A stretch of 64,000 nt of DNA from Paenibacillus dokdonensis (GCF_004916975.1 NZ_STGQ01000001.1:2281939-2345938), one strand, 5' to 3'. Shown: positions 1 to 9,965, counted from the first letter of the stretch. Program-made: numbers and translations. Notes: generated from the letters alone by a model not told the origin.

Positions 1-1
1 T

Positions 2-55
2 GAAGAAGATGGCCGAGTGATAGATGGTGAGGTCGTTTATAAACTGGAATATTAA
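2..55 (+). CDS. 3' end of a CDS cut by the window edge
   Basis: Frame 2 is open from the window edge to a TAA and encodes 17 residues ending VVYKLEY. The tail resembles the end of small GNAT acetyltransferases, where a short strand closes the fold, but too little is present to name it. It lies 88 bases before the next gene on the same strand. Confidence 0.35.
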   Translation, partial: EEDGRVIDGEVVYKLEY

Positions 56-142
56 GAGGAAAAAGAGAATAAATCGTTCTACGATATAATAAAAAAGAAA
101 AAGATAGTCTGTGCAATATAATAATGAAGGGAGATTTAGACC

Positions 143-646
143 ATGCAGCAGGTTGATGTCATCAAGGTTCAAGAGGATCAAAAGTCTATATTAAGACAAT
201 TGATCGAATTATATGAATACGATTTTAGTGAATATAATGATCAAGATGTCAATGATTATGGAGTCTATGGATATAAGTATCTCGACCATTATTGGACTGA
301 TGAAAACAGATATCCTTTTTTCGTGAAGATCGATAATAATTATGCGGGGTTTGTTTTGATTAATAGCCATAGCTATTTATATAAGGATGATAATACGAAA
401 TCTGTTGCTGAATTTTTTATCATGCGAAAGTATCGAAGAACGGGAAATGGGAAGAAGGTAGCAATTAAGATATTTGATATGTTTAGAGGTCACTGGGAAG
501 TTCTCCAGCATGGAAATAATGGTCCATCTAAATCCTTTTGGAAGGGAGTTATTGAGGAATATACAAAGGGTAACTTTGAATTGCTTGATGTAGAAACGGA
601 AGATTGGAAAGGCCAAGGATATATTTTTAATAATGGAGTGAGATAA
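143..646 (+). CDS. GNAT-family N-acetyltransferase
   Basis: A 167-residue protein with the layout of a single-domain GNAT enzyme, which would move an acetyl group from acetyl-CoA to an unidentified amine. The central segment AEFFIMRKYRRTGNGKKVAI (about residues 89-108) fits strand beta-4 followed by the acetyl-CoA pyrophosphate loop (R-x-x-G-x-G/N). The acidic, aromatic-rich N-terminus would form the acceptor side. An AAGGGAG ribosome site precedes the ATG. No neighbour gives a substrate clue. Family call fairly sure, function unknown. Confidence 0.75.
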   Translation: MQQVDVIKVQEDQKSILRQLIELYEYDFSEYNDQDVNDYGVYGYKYLDHYWTDENRYPFFVKIDNNYAGFVLINSHSYLYKDDNTKSVAEFFIMRKYRRTGNGKKVAIKIFDMFRGHWEVLQHGNNGPSKSFWKGVIEEYTKGNFELLDVETEDWKGQGYIFNNGVR

Positions 647-746
647 GGTGATTCAATCAGTGAGGGACAAGTTGTGTGAAATCATCGAAAAACGAAAAGT
701 ATTCTGAACAAATATGGAACCGGAAGAAAGGAAGTGAAGAAACAAG

Positions 747-917
747 ATGAAAGGAGAATATAAGTTTCATGACGATTTTGAAATAGATGATTATATTAAC
801 CAAGCAGATGTTTCCGTTCCATTAGTAGCAATGATGTGTGGAGTAGCAGGATCCGGAAAAACAACATTTGCTCAAAGATTAGAGAAGAGAGGTTTTGTAC
901 GTGAGCATTTTGCATAA
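747..917 (+). pseudogene. P-loop kinase/ATPase fragment truncated by the insertion sequence
   Basis: The ATG at 747 follows a good GGAAG-type ribosome site and reads 56 residues to a TAA. It carries a perfect Walker A motif, GVAGSGKTT, followed by FAQRLEKRGFVR, as in small zeta-toxin-like or adenylate-kinase-like P-loop kinases, which normally continue for another 100 or more residues with a catalytic Asp and a lid. The reading frame runs into the TTTTGCATAA end of the adjacent IS, and the last residue and stop come from the IS. No continuation of the gene was found beyond the right IS end, so the remainder is probably deleted. Confidence 0.65.
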
Positions 918-2339
918 TTCCGTTTTTGTTAGAAAGGCAGCAAAATCTAATTGCATCCGGGGAATTGTAGTGGCTCAATTCTAAAAATGGGCAGACCTGC
1001 AGAATTTCAGCGTTTGCAAATTTTTAAGCTGCGTTTTGGTTCTTTCTAGTGGTAGCAGAAAGAGCGGATACAAGCAGGACGATGGCATTCAGATACTGGT
1101 GAGTCGTTACTTTCTGAATGCCCCAGACATGCATGTCATCTGCAGTAAGATAGGTTTTCATTCTGGAGTTGCATCGTTCCACGCTGGTACGTTCGTTGTA
1201 AAGCTCCTTCCAGCGTTTGGTATCCCGATGCGGGCTGCTAGATCGCCGAAGATCGTCCTTTGCATCTACTTTGACGACCATGCCATAGTTGGAAGGCGAA
1301 CAGGCGGACATTCCTAACGGGCAATCAACTTTACCCGTGGCGTGAGGACATCGGAACTTCAAGTAATCACCGTCAGCACCCCAATAAGTCATCGCGAATC
1401 CCATCGAGCAACAAGGCGTTCCGTTTGATGTCATCCCAGCAGGAGGTTCTTTCTCTCCTCGGGGGTTGAGGGGAATAATGGCTTGCGCCTTCACGTTTCG
1501 AGCGGCTTCGTAAACTTTCATTTGGTCGTAGCCCGCATCGAGCATAAAGAATCGCGCCTTTGTTTTGACAGCCGCCTTTTCAATCAAACCCGGTGCCATT
1601 TCCCCGTCATTGACATGCGCTGGCGTGACTTCCAGTGCGAGCGGCAATTCGCTTTTTGTATCCACAGCCAAATGGAGCTTGTAACCGAACCAAGTCACCT
1701 TGTTTCCGAAGGAGTCAAATTTCGCACCCCAATTCGCATTGCCGGTCTGCTCGCTTTTTCGTTTGGGCTGCTTCTTTTCGAAAGCATGGATGGCGGCGCT
1801 ATCGATTGCAACGTGGCTGCCATCAATAATGCCGTCTTGCTGACAGCGTTTGACCAGATCTTCGAAGAGTTGCTTAGCCAGGTTTTTCTTAGTCAGCTCG
1901 CTGAAGACTCGGCTTAACGTCGAGATGGAAGGGACTTCGCGATCTAGCGGAAGTCCACACTGATAGCGAAATCGAAGATCGGTATCCAAACGATGATGCA
2001 AGCCCGTAAAAGTTTGAATATGCTCAAGTGGTGCGGCTAAGAGTGCACGTAAAATCCCTTCTCTACAATGACCATCAGCACCTCGGGGTGAACAACTTCT
2101 CAGTTGTTTGGCGTAAGGACGAAGATCCAAGACGCCAAAGAAGATTGGCAATCGATCTTTTGAATTCATTTTTAGCATATCTTCAAAGGAAAATAGACTT
2201 TCTTGTAGAATATACAAGGTGACTTCCTCCGTTCTTGGGGTTTTTGGTTTGGTCACCGAAAAACTTCTCCAAGTTGGGGTGAAGTCCCTTTTTTATGCTT
2301 AGAAATCCTTGTGTATCAAGGGATCAAGTTTATGCAAAA
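908..2339 (-). mobile_element. Insertion sequence with DDE transposase, about 1.43 kb
   Basis: The 10-bp sequence TTTTGCATAA at 908-917 recurs in inverted orientation (TTATGCAAAA) at 2330-2339 and flanks the single transposase gene on the minus strand. Similarity of the ends stops after 10 bp, and no convincing target duplication is visible, so the boundaries are tentative. The lost duplication together with the missing half of the left-hand gene suggests an adjacent deletion after insertion. Confidence 0.6.
1024..2256 (-). CDS. DDE transposase (IS1182/IS5-like)
   Basis: A 410-residue, apparently intact transposase. The N-terminal third carries the DNA-binding region (DLRPYAKQL... GLPLDREVPSISTLSRVF). 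The RNase-H-like catalytic core shows the first Asp in HVAIDSAAIHA (about residue 152), the second in MLDAGYDQ (about 240), and the Glu in the Y-x-E-R-x-x-V-E-R-x-x-S-R-M-K signature (about 365). A Cys-rich insert (FRCPH... CPLGMSACS) lies between the second and third catalytic residues, a layout seen in IS1182-type enzymes. No frameshift or internal stop, so the element could still be active. Confidence 0.88.
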   Translation of the reverse strand: MTKPKTPRTEEVTLYILQESLFSFEDMLKMNSKDRLPIFFGVLDLRPYAKQLRSCSPRGADGHCREGILRALLAAPLEHIQTFTGLHHRLDTDLRFRYQCGLPLDREVPSISTLSRVFSELTKKNLAKQLFEDLVKRCQQDGIIDGSHVAIDSAAIHAFEKKQPKRKSEQTGNANWGAKFDSFGNKVTWFGYKLHLAVDTKSELPLALEVTPAHVNDGEMAPGLIEKAAVKTKARFFMLDAGYDQMKVYEAARNVKAQAIIPLNPRGEKEPPAGMTSNGTPCCSMGFAMTYWGADGDYLKFRCPHATGKVDCPLGMSACSPSNYGMVVKVDAKDDLRRSSSPHRDTKRWKELYNERTSVERCNSRMKTYLTADDMHVWGIQKVTTHQYLNAIVLLVSALSATTRKNQNAA

Positions 2340-2482
2340 CACTCATAATAGCAACTCATATTCCACAACGTAATATTTTGATTTTGGATATTTATGAAAG
2401 CGAATACATCTGGACTGATTAGAGAAAGGAAACGGTTGGGATTCATTTATATAAACGCGTCCATACAAAAGGAGGAAAAACG

Positions 2483-4741
2483 ATGAACATTCAGACAGAT
2501 ATCGACTGGCCCGCATTTCTCTCTCGGCATGATATGTTGTGGAAGACCAAGCCCATAAGCTGGGACGAGGGGGCTTTTATAGGAAACGGACTTCTGGGAG
2601 CCATGATATACAGTGAAGAACATCGTGATCAGCGTCATGTGCTCAGATTCGTGCTCGGTAGGACTGATGTGACGGCAACGCGTTCTGGGAATCCCAAAAA
2701 CTTTCCTGTACGTGTGCCCATAGGGGAGCTTGCGCTTGAGATGGTAGGGTGGATCTACCAGCCCTGCGAGATTCGGATAGATCTGTGGAACGCGGAAATG
2801 CGGGCGGTTATCCCTACAACAAAGGGAGAGGTAAGATTGCGGGCTTTAATTCACGCCACATCCCCAGTTGCATGTATTGAACTAGATACAGATGAAGGTG
2901 AGCAGGGGGCGGAAATAAACTGGTATGCCTATCCGAACGTGAACCCGATTCTCAAAAATGCCGATGGAATTAATCTGAATCAATATATTCCTCCGATTGC
3001 CGTGGAAAAATTCGAGGAGAAGGATGTGTCTTTCGGGGTTCAATCCTACGGTCAGGGTGAAGGCTGCACGACGGCATGGAAGATGCTTACTCATGAAAGA
3101 GCTGGAGCGTGCAAGGAAGAAGATATGCCTCGAGGTAAAAATCACCGAGTATGTCTGCTGACCGTAATGAACGGAGTATCCGAACAGGATAAAGAAAACG
3201 CCCGCAGGGAACTCGATACGATAGACGTTACGGAGACAGGCTTAGACCAATGGATTTCCGCCCACCGCATGTGGTGGCATAACTACTATCCGGCAAGCTT
3301 TATCTCGATTCCTGACATGCAGCTCGAGAGCTTTTATTGGATCCAGATGTATAAGCTGGCTAGTGCCACCCGAAAAGATATGCTGCCTATGGACAACCAA
3401 GGTCCATGGATGACTTCAACGCCTTGGCCGGGTCTCTGGTTTAATATGAACGTACAGATGAGCTATTCACCGGTGTATACCGCGAACCGGCTTGAACTTG
3501 GACAATCTCTCATTTCTTCGCTCCGGCAACATGAGAAGCAATTAATCCATAATGTGCCTGAAGCTTTTCGCAGCGATTCGGCCGGCCTCGGGCGGAGCAG
3601 CAGCTATGACCTGAACAGTCCGGTTGACGATGAGGTCGGGAATTTAACATGGCTTATGCATAATTGCTGGCGGCAATACCGCTATTCGATGGACAGCGAG
3701 CTGCTGCGCGACTTCCTATATCCGCTTTTGCGGCGTAGTATCTGCTTGTATATGCATCTGTTGGAGGAAGGGGAGGACGGTATGCTTCATCTTCCTCCCA
3801 TGGTTTCGCCTGAATACGGTTCCTTCAAACAGCTCATGACCCGCGATTCCCACTATGACCTTTCACTATTACGTTGGGGCTGCGAGACATTACTGCATGC
3901 ATCCGAGAGACTCGAAATTCTAGACCCGCTCCGGGAGAGATGGAATGAAATTCTCGCCCGCTTGACACCTCTACCAGTTGACCCGGCACTCGGCTACAAG
4001 ATCGGTGAGGATCTCAGCCTGGAGTTCGGTCATAGGCACTTCAGTCATCTGCTCGCTGTTTTCCCGCTGCACATTGCCGGACGATCGGAGGAAGAACGGA
4101 TTCTAGCCATCCGCACTCTCAGACATTGGATCGCCATGGAAGGCGATCTGCGCGGCTTCAGCTTCACAGGTGCGGCATCCATTGCGTCAGCGCTGGGTCT
4201 TGGCGATGAAGCACTCGCCTATGTGCGAAGCCTGATGCATTTTATTAAACCGAATACGATGTATAAAGAAGCGGGACCGGTCATCGAGACGCCGCTGGCC
4301 GGAGCGGAGGCGATACAGGATATGCTGCTGCAGAGCTGGGGGAACCTGATCCGGATATTTCCGGCCATTCCGGGAGAGTGGAAGGAAGCCGTCTTTCATA
4401 ATCTGCGCACAGAGGGCGGCTTTCTTGTCAGCGCCGTATTCAAAGCGGGAAGAACCAAGCTGATCCGTATCCGCAGTCTTGCTGGAGAGCCCTGTCGATT
4501 AGTTACTGATCTCGCTCATTCGGAAGAAGGCTTCGTGATTGAAGTGCAGAATAAGACACCAGATTATAAGATACATGAGGGCCAATCCATTGAAATATCG
4601 CTTGGGCAAGGCGAGGAAGCGGTGATCTACGCGGCAGGCGGCAGTCAGAATGGGGCAATCGTACCAATACAGGGCGAACCCGGCATGTACAATTTTTTTG
4701 GAGGAAAGAAACCGTGGCGATTATACGGAATTCCCAAATAA
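2483..4741 (+). CDS. GH95-like glycoside hydrolase (alpha-L-fucosidase/galactosidase type)
   Basis: A 752-residue protein without a signal peptide, so presumably cytoplasmic and acting on imported oligosaccharides. The N-terminal beta-sandwich (about 1-240) resembles the GH65N-like domain of GH95. The (alpha/alpha)6 barrel shows three GH95 landmarks: the N-x-N-x-Q-M-x-Y motif as NMNVQMSY (about residue 320), the S-P-E general-acid motif in MVSPEYG (about 443), and HRHFSHLLAVFP (about 515). AAAGGAGG sits 7 bases before the ATG. It is followed after only 21 bases by the regulator gene. The exact sugar (fucose, galactose or other) cannot be read from sequence. Confidence 0.78.
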   Translation: MNIQTDIDWPAFLSRHDMLWKTKPISWDEGAFIGNGLLGAMIYSEEHRDQRHVLRFVLGRTDVTATRSGNPKNFPVRVPIGELALEMVGWIYQPCEIRIDLWNAEMRAVIPTTKGEVRLRALIHATSPVACIELDTDEGEQGAEINWYAYPNVNPILKNADGINLNQYIPPIAVEKFEEKDVSFGVQSYGQGEGCTTAWKMLTHERAGACKEEDMPRGKNHRVCLLTVMNGVSEQDKENARRELDTIDVTETGLDQWISAHRMWWHNYYPASFISIPDMQLESFYWIQMYKLASATRKDMLPMDNQGPWMTSTPWPGLWFNMNVQMSYSPVYTANRLELGQSLISSLRQHEKQLIHNVPEAFRSDSAGLGRSSSYDLNSPVDDEVGNLTWLMHNCWRQYRYSMDSELLRDFLYPLLRRSICLYMHLLEEGEDGMLHLPPMVSPEYGSFKQLMTRDSHYDLSLLRWGCETLLHASERLEILDPLRERWNEILARLTPLPVDPALGYKIGEDLSLEFGHRHFSHLLAVFPLHIAGRSEEERILAIRTLRHWIAMEGDLRGFSFTGAASIASALGLGDEALAYVRSLMHFIKPNTMYKEAGPVIETPLAGAEAIQDMLLQSWGNLIRIFPAIPGEWKEAVFHNLRTEGGFLVSAVFKAGRTKLIRIRSLAGEPCRLVTDLAHSEEGFVIEVQNKTPDYKIHEGQSIEISLGQGEEAVIYAAGGSQNGAIVPIQGEPGMYNFFGGKKPWRLYGIPK

Positions 4742-4762
4742 CATCAGGGAGGTAAGCGGAGT

Positions 4763-7096
4763 ATGTTCAAGCAGCTGCGCAAGTACAACCGAAGCGTTAT
4801 TGTAACCTGGTTAGTATCCTATACAACCGTTCTTACGGTACCTATTCTCATCAGCTTTGTGTTGTATTCGGTCTCGTTCAATCAGGTCAAGGCCGAAACG
4901 AACCGGGCGAATGACCTATTGCTCGAGCAGATGGAAATGTCAATTGACAGCAAGCTGAAGGGGCTGGAGCAGTTGAGCCTCGAGATTGCCTTAAACCGCA
5001 ATGTTTCCAGCTTCTCCAGCGTTGATCTTCCGCTAAGGGATTCCCAATATTATGATTTATTCCAGATTTCGGAGAGCTTGCGCACTTATAAAAACGCCAA
5101 TGATTACATCGATCAAATCTATGTATGGTACATGAATAGCGATACCGTGTTATCTACGTACGATCATATGAACCGCCAAGGTTTATTTCAAAAGCTGCGC
5201 CCGCAACAAAATACGACTTTCGAGCAATGGAACAACCTGTTCGAACAAAAATATGTAAACGGATACATTCCGATGAATTACTGGGGTGACGGCACGGCGA
5301 CCCCGGTCGTAGTGTTCGCGCGCTCCCTTGTATTCAACACGCCAGGCCAGCCGCCTGCCATCATCATGTTCGTGATGAAGGATGCCAAATTGATCGAGAG
5401 TGCTCCCCGAAATCCGGATGCAAGCGTGTTCATTCTGAATGAGGAAAACCGCTACATTGCCGCTCCGGCGAATTCGGGAAGCCTGCTCCCACTACAGCTT
5501 AAACACGATGAGCTTCAGGGACAGCAGGGCATGGTATACAAGGAGGTTCAGAATCATCAGGCGGCGGTCTCCTACATTACTTCCAAAGTCACGGGCTGGA
5601 AATATGTATCCGTGCTGCCGGCATCCTTGTTCAATGAAAAAATGGAGTATATGCGCAGGCTTACCTGGATCAGCATCGGGCTCTGTTTTTTGGTCGGCGG
5701 CGTCATTTGCGTTCTGTTTCTTCGCAAAAATTACATGCCGATCCAGGTCATGCTGCAGAGTCTTTCCCATAAATTCGGACTCCGCTTTGACGGGGGCTTG
5801 AGTGAATATTCCTTCCTGCAGGGTGCGATCCAGGACTATTTTACGGAAACGGAAGATATGCGCGTCCGCTTTGATAAACATCGCAACACGATCCGGTCCC
5901 ATTTGCTCCGGAGGCTGCTGAAAGGGGCGATAGACCAAGAAACGCCACTGCATGAATCTCTTGCTGCCCATCATATTCAGTTTTCATCTGATCGTTTTGC
6001 CGTCATGCTGGTATCTGTGGATGAATACGGGAAATTTGAGCAGTACGGATCGGAGGAGTTATCAGATAAAAAGCAGCAAATGCTGCATTTTATTCTGACG
6101 AACGTGCTTGAGGATATGGCGGCGGGCGAGGCTGCCGTATTCACCACAGACATGAATGATGTTCTTGCATCGATCGTGAATTTTCAGAACGGCATTTCTG
6201 AGGAACAGGAGCAGCAGACGCTACAGCGCATTACGGAACAGATTCGTGAATTCATGCATGTGCAAATGCAGGTGAAGCTGACGATTGCGGTCGGTGAGGC
6301 CCATTCCCACGTTTATGAAATTGCCCATTCTTATCAAGAGGCGCTGGATGCGCTTGAATATCGGGTTATACTCGGAAGCGGGCAATTCATCCGGTATGAG
6401 GATACCCATCTGAAGCATGCAGCGCAACATCATCATTATTATTATCCTCTGAGCGTCGAACAGCAGCTGATTTATGAGGTGAAGAGCGGAAATTATCCGA
6501 AAGCGGAAATGTTGCTTGAGGATATTTTCAGGGAAAACTTCTCGGGTCATCCGGTATCGGTGCCACTCGCAAAATGCCTGATGTACAATCTGGCAAGCAC
6601 GATGCTGAATACGCTCGATGAAGTAAGTGAAACAAGCAAACGAACGCTGGAATCGCAGCTCCTCGATGTAGAGCAGCTACTTGCATGCGAACATGTCCTG
6701 CAGATGAAGGAACAGATGAAGGATAAGCTGAAGCAAGTTTGTGAATGGATCCAAACCGAAAAAAGGGATCATCACCGTTATTTGATTAAGGATGTAAGGT
6801 GTTACATAGAGAATCAATTGCATGATCCAAATCTGAATATCTCCATGATTGGGGAAGCCTTCCGAATGACACCCTCATATATATCGCGTCTGTATAAAGA
6901 TCACGAGGGTGAAGCGCTGCTCGATACGATTAACCGTTTACGACTCGCCGAGGCCAAGGATCTCCTCCAGCAGCAGAAGCTGACGGTCAATGAGGTCGCT
7001 GGCCGTGTTGGCTATGCGGATGTCAGCACCTTTGTGCGAACCTTCAAGAAATTCGAAGGCATCACTCCTGGAGCATACCAAAAGACGGCGAATTGA
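4763..7096 (+). CDS. Membrane-bound AraC-family sensor-regulator (YesS-like)
   Basis: A 777-residue one-protein sensor and activator. A first membrane helix (about 12-36) and a second (about 300-321) enclose an extracytoplasmic ligand-sensing region of about 260 residues. A cytoplasmic linker (about 330-670) leads to a C-terminal double helix-turn-helix AraC domain (about 680-775), where LNISMIGEAFRMTPSYISRL and LTVNEVAGRVGYADVSTFVR are the two HTH units. Regulators of this build sit beside LplA/LplB/YtcP-type sugar importers in Paenibacillus and switch on the adjacent locus. It is cotranscribed with the GH95-like gene and ends at a strong terminator just before the binding-protein gene it probably controls. 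Confidence 0.85.
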   Translation: MFKQLRKYNRSVIVTWLVSYTTVLTVPILISFVLYSVSFNQVKAETNRANDLLLEQMEMSIDSKLKGLEQLSLEIALNRNVSSFSSVDLPLRDSQYYDLFQISESLRTYKNANDYIDQIYVWYMNSDTVLSTYDHMNRQGLFQKLRPQQNTTFEQWNNLFEQKYVNGYIPMNYWGDGTATPVVVFARSLVFNTPGQPPAIIMFVMKDAKLIESAPRNPDASVFILNEENRYIAAPANSGSLLPLQLKHDELQGQQGMVYKEVQNHQAAVSYITSKVTGWKYVSVLPASLFNEKMEYMRRLTWISIGLCFLVGGVICVLFLRKNYMPIQVMLQSLSHKFGLRFDGGLSEYSFLQGAIQDYFTETEDMRVRFDKHRNTIRSHLLRRLLKGAIDQETPLHESLAAHHIQFSSDRFAVMLVSVDEYGKFEQYGSEELSDKKQQMLHFILTNVLEDMAAGEAAVFTTDMNDVLASIVNFQNGISEEQEQQTLQRITEQIREFMHVQMQVKLTIAVGEAHSHVYEIAHSYQEALDALEYRVILGSGQFIRYEDTHLKHAAQHHHYYYPLSVEQQLIYEVKSGNYPKAEMLLEDIFRENFSGHPVSVPLAKCLMYNLASTMLNTLDEVSETSKRTLESQLLDVEQLLACEHVLQMKEQMKDKLKQVCEWIQTEKRDHHRYLIKDVRCYIENQLHDPNLNISMIGEAFRMTPSYISRLYKDHEGEALLDTINRLRLAEAKDLLQQQKLTVNEVAGRVGYADVSTFVRTFKKFEGITPGAYQKTAN

Positions 7097-7111
7097 ATGA
7101 CGAAATCAAAA

Positions 7112-7152
7112 AAAATCACAGGCGAATTTACGTTTTTGCCTGTGATTTTATG
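7112..7152 (+). terminator. Rho-independent terminator after the regulator gene
   Basis: A 12-bp perfect stem, AAAATCACAGGC (7112-7123) with GCCTGTGATTTT (7138-7149), around a 14-base loop. A T-rich tail ends the regulator transcript before the transporter operon. Confidence 0.88.
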
Positions 7153-7252
7153 TTTTGTCTATGTTCATATATACGGATTTGTTGAACAATGAGCATCGAG
7201 TACTTCAATTTGTAAGGGTATTCATAAAACAATCCGAATCGGGGGAATGGCA

Positions 7253-8908
7253 ATGGTCCAACGTTTGCTTTCCAGTAAAAGTTTGGTAAAACACTTCAAA
7301 ATGGGAGTTTCCGCCTTCTTGCTCATGAGCTTGGTGCTGGCGGGATGCTCCCAGGGCGATGGCAAGAAAACGGAAGCGAAACCGCAGGAAGACAAAAGTG
7401 CTGCTTCAGATCTCGGCACGACGTATCCGCTGAAGGCGAACAAGGGAATTACATCGTGGGAAAGCTTGAATAACAACGCGGTTACGTTCTTCCCCAATCT
7501 GGCTGACACTCCATTCGGCAAAACGCTTGCCGAGAAAACCGGTGTAAACGTGAAGTATATCCACCCGAATGACCAGCAGACGAAAGAACAATTTAATCTG
7601 ATGATCGCCTCGGATGAGCTGCCGGATACGATTGAGTATGACTGGACAGGACGGAGTGCGGGTTCCTATCCGGGAGGACCGCAAAAAGCGATCAAAGACG
7701 GAGTTATTCTGGAGCTGAATGACATCATCGACCAATATGCGCCGAACCTCAAGAAAAAGCTGGAAGCGGACAAGGAGCTCGACAAAATGGTGAAGACGGA
7801 CAGCGGAAAATATTATGTATTTCCGATGATCCGCAATCCGTCCGGGCTTGTATTCCGCGGTCCGATGATCCGCAAGGACTGGCTGGACGAACTGAATCTC
7901 CCTGTGCCGACAACGATTGACGAATGGGCAACTACTTTGAAAGCGTTTAAGGAGAAAAAAGGCGCGACAGCCCCGCTAAGCGTAACGTACACGGGAGGCA
8001 ATTTTGAAATCCGCGATGCCTTTATCGGAGCATTTCACACGTCCAACAATTTTTATATCGATGATGAAGGAAAAGTAAAATACGGTCCAGTGGATCCGCA
8101 GTATAAGGATTTCCTGACGCTCTTCCGTAATTGGTTTGCGGAAGGACTGTTTGACAAGGATTTTGCGCTTACCGATAGCAAAGCATTGGACAACAAGATT
8201 CTGACGGGTCAGACTGGCGCAACAGTAAACCTTCTCAGCGGCGGCATGGGCAAATGGATGGACGCGATGAAGAAGCAGGATCCGAAGTTTGAGCTTGTGG
8301 GCGCTCCTTATCCAACACTCAATAAAGGCGAAGTTCCGTTTACCGGACAACGTGATTTTAAATACAATCCAGGTCCAAGCAAGGCGATTACGACAGCCGC
8401 CAAAAATCCTGAACTGGTCGCAAAATGGCTGGACTATGCTTACAGCGACGAAGGCGCCATGTTGTTCAACTTCGGGATCGAAGGGGAGAGCTACACCATG
8501 GAGAATGGGACCCCGGAATACACCGATTTGATTAAAAATAATGAGAAATACAGCCTACAGCAGATGGTATCGATCTATTCCAAGCCGAATGGTCCATATG
8601 AAGCGGATGAACGCCGCAACTGGAACACTTTCCCGCAGCAGGACGAAGCAGTTAAGATTTGGTCCAACACTGAGGCGGAGAAGCATACGCTTCCGGCTTT
8701 TCTAACACCGACGGATGCAGAAAGCAAGGAGCTCGGCAAAATCCTGACGGATGTGACCAACTATAAGGAAGAAATGTTCGTAAAATTCATCGTCGGTAAA
8801 GAACCGATGGAGAATTTTGATCAGTACGTGTCGCAGATCAAGAAGCTGGGCATCAACCGGGCCGTCGAAATCTACCAAAGCGCTATGGATCGTTATAACA
8901 AGAGATAA
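7253..8908 (+). CDS. Extracellular solute-binding lipoprotein of a CUT1 sugar ABC importer
   Basis: A secreted, lipid-anchored binding protein of about 551 residues. The signal peptide ends in the lipobox LAGC, with the modified Cys at residue 32. The mature part has the large LplA/YtcQ-like fold used for oligosaccharides. ATG 7253 is preferred to ATG 7247 because GGGGG (7241-7245) lies 7 bases before 7253 but directly abuts 7247. It heads an operon with two permeases and two polysaccharide-degrading enzymes, so its cargo is probably an oligosaccharide released by the PL6 lyase. No ATP-binding subunit gene is present, as is normal for this class, which shares a general MsmK/MsmX-type ATPase. 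Confidence 0.9.
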   Translation: MVQRLLSSKSLVKHFKMGVSAFLLMSLVLAGCSQGDGKKTEAKPQEDKSAASDLGTTYPLKANKGITSWESLNNNAVTFFPNLADTPFGKTLAEKTGVNVKYIHPNDQQTKEQFNLMIASDELPDTIEYDWTGRSAGSYPGGPQKAIKDGVILELNDIIDQYAPNLKKKLEADKELDKMVKTDSGKYYVFPMIRNPSGLVFRGPMIRKDWLDELNLPVPTTIDEWATTLKAFKEKKGATAPLSVTYTGGNFEIRDAFIGAFHTSNNFYIDDEGKVKYGPVDPQYKDFLTLFRNWFAEGLFDKDFALTDSKALDNKILTGQTGATVNLLSGGMGKWMDAMKKQDPKFELVGAPYPTLNKGEVPFTGQRDFKYNPGPSKAITTAAKNPELVAKWLDYAYSDEGAMLFNFGIEGESYTMENGTPEYTDLIKNNEKYSLQQMVSIYSKPNGPYEADERRNWNTFPQQDEAVKIWSNTEAEKHTLPAFLTPTDAESKELGKILTDVTNYKEEMFVKFIVGKEPMENFDQYVSQIKKLGINRAVEIYQSAMDRYNKR

Positions 8909-8980
8909 TGCCTGTAAGTCCGGGGGAAGGCTGCCTGACTTCCTCTGGACGGCAGATTGATCATGAGGAGTGACAACGGC

Positions 8981-9952
8981 ATGGCGAAACATCCATCTCG
9001 AGTGCAGCATGCGACCTTGCTGCCTGCTGCCCGCTCGAATACAACGAGCCGGTGGGGACTGCTGAAAGATATTCGGAAAAATCCCTGGCTGTATATCATG
9101 CTTACACCTGTACTGCTGTACTTCACCGTCTTTCATTACTATCCGATGTATGGAGCTATGATTGCTTTTAAGGACTTTTCGCCGCGGCTCGGCATCACGG
9201 GCAGTCCATGGGTAGGCTGGGAGCATTTTGAGTCGTTTTTTCAGGGGATTTACTTTTGGCGCGTCATTAAAAATACGTTAATCATTAGCTTCTATGAGCT
9301 TGTTTTCGGTTTTCCGGCTCCGTTGATATTGGCCCTACTGTTAAACGAAGTGAGAAAAACGGTGTTTAAACGAACCGTACAGACATTGACGTATATGCCC
9401 CATTTTATCTCGCTGGTTGTCGTGTGCGGTATTATCAAAGAGTTTACGATGAGCGACGGGATCGTTAATGATCTGCTTTCGTTCTTCGGCCGGGAACGGG
9501 TATCGCTGCTGCTCGGACCGGAATATTTCCGGACCATCTTCATCTCGTCAGGGATTTGGCAAAATATCGGCTGGGGCACGATTATCTATTTGGCTGCGTT
9601 GGCCGGAATCGACCAGGAACAGTATGAAGCTGCCAGAATGGACGGGGCAAGCCGCTGGAAGCAGATGCTTCATGTGACCTTGCCGGGGATTATGCCCACC
9701 ATTATCATCCTGTTCATCCTTGAAATGGGCAGAATCATGTATGTCGGCGGCGAGAAAATCATTCTGCTTTATAATCCGTCCACCTACGAAACAGCGGATG
9801 TGATCAGCTCCTATGTGTACCGTGTAGGGCTTCAGGAGTTCGATTACAGCTTCAGCTCGGCCGTGGGGCTATTCAATTCGGCAATTAACTTCATGCTTGT
9901 CATCTGCTCGAACTGGTTGAGCCGAAAGATGAACAATACGAGCTTATGGTAG
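8981..9952 (+). CDS. ABC transporter permease, LplB-like
   Basis: An inner-membrane permease of about 323 residues with six predicted membrane helices. The cytoplasmic coupling (EAA) loop reads EAARMDGASRWKQMLHVTLP near residue 213, where the ATPase docks. An in-frame TTG at 8957 exists, but GAGGAG at 8965-8970 fits the ATG at 8981 much better. It lies 72 bases after the binding-protein gene and 13 bases before the second permease, in one operon. Confidence 0.9.
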   Translation: MAKHPSRVQHATLLPAARSNTTSRWGLLKDIRKNPWLYIMLTPVLLYFTVFHYYPMYGAMIAFKDFSPRLGITGSPWVGWEHFESFFQGIYFWRVIKNTLIISFYELVFGFPAPLILALLLNEVRKTVFKRTVQTLTYMPHFISLVVVCGIIKEFTMSDGIVNDLLSFFGRERVSLLLGPEYFRTIFISSGIWQNIGWGTIIYLAALAGIDQEQYEAARMDGASRWKQMLHVTLPGIMPTIIILFILEMGRIMYVGGEKIILLYNPSTYETADVISSYVYRVGLQEFDYSFSSAVGLFNSAINFMLVICSNWLSRKMNNTSLW

Positions 9953-9965
9953 GAGGGAGGGACAT

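Noticed and set aside
2340..2482. Continuation of the interrupted kinase gene beyond the IS
   Set aside because: All frames here contain stops and no kinase-like residues follow the expected R-G-F-V-R segment.
5492..5974. Long minus-strand ORF inside the AraC sensor-regulator gene
   Set aside because: Shadow frame of a clearly coding gene; composition not protein-like and no ribosome site.
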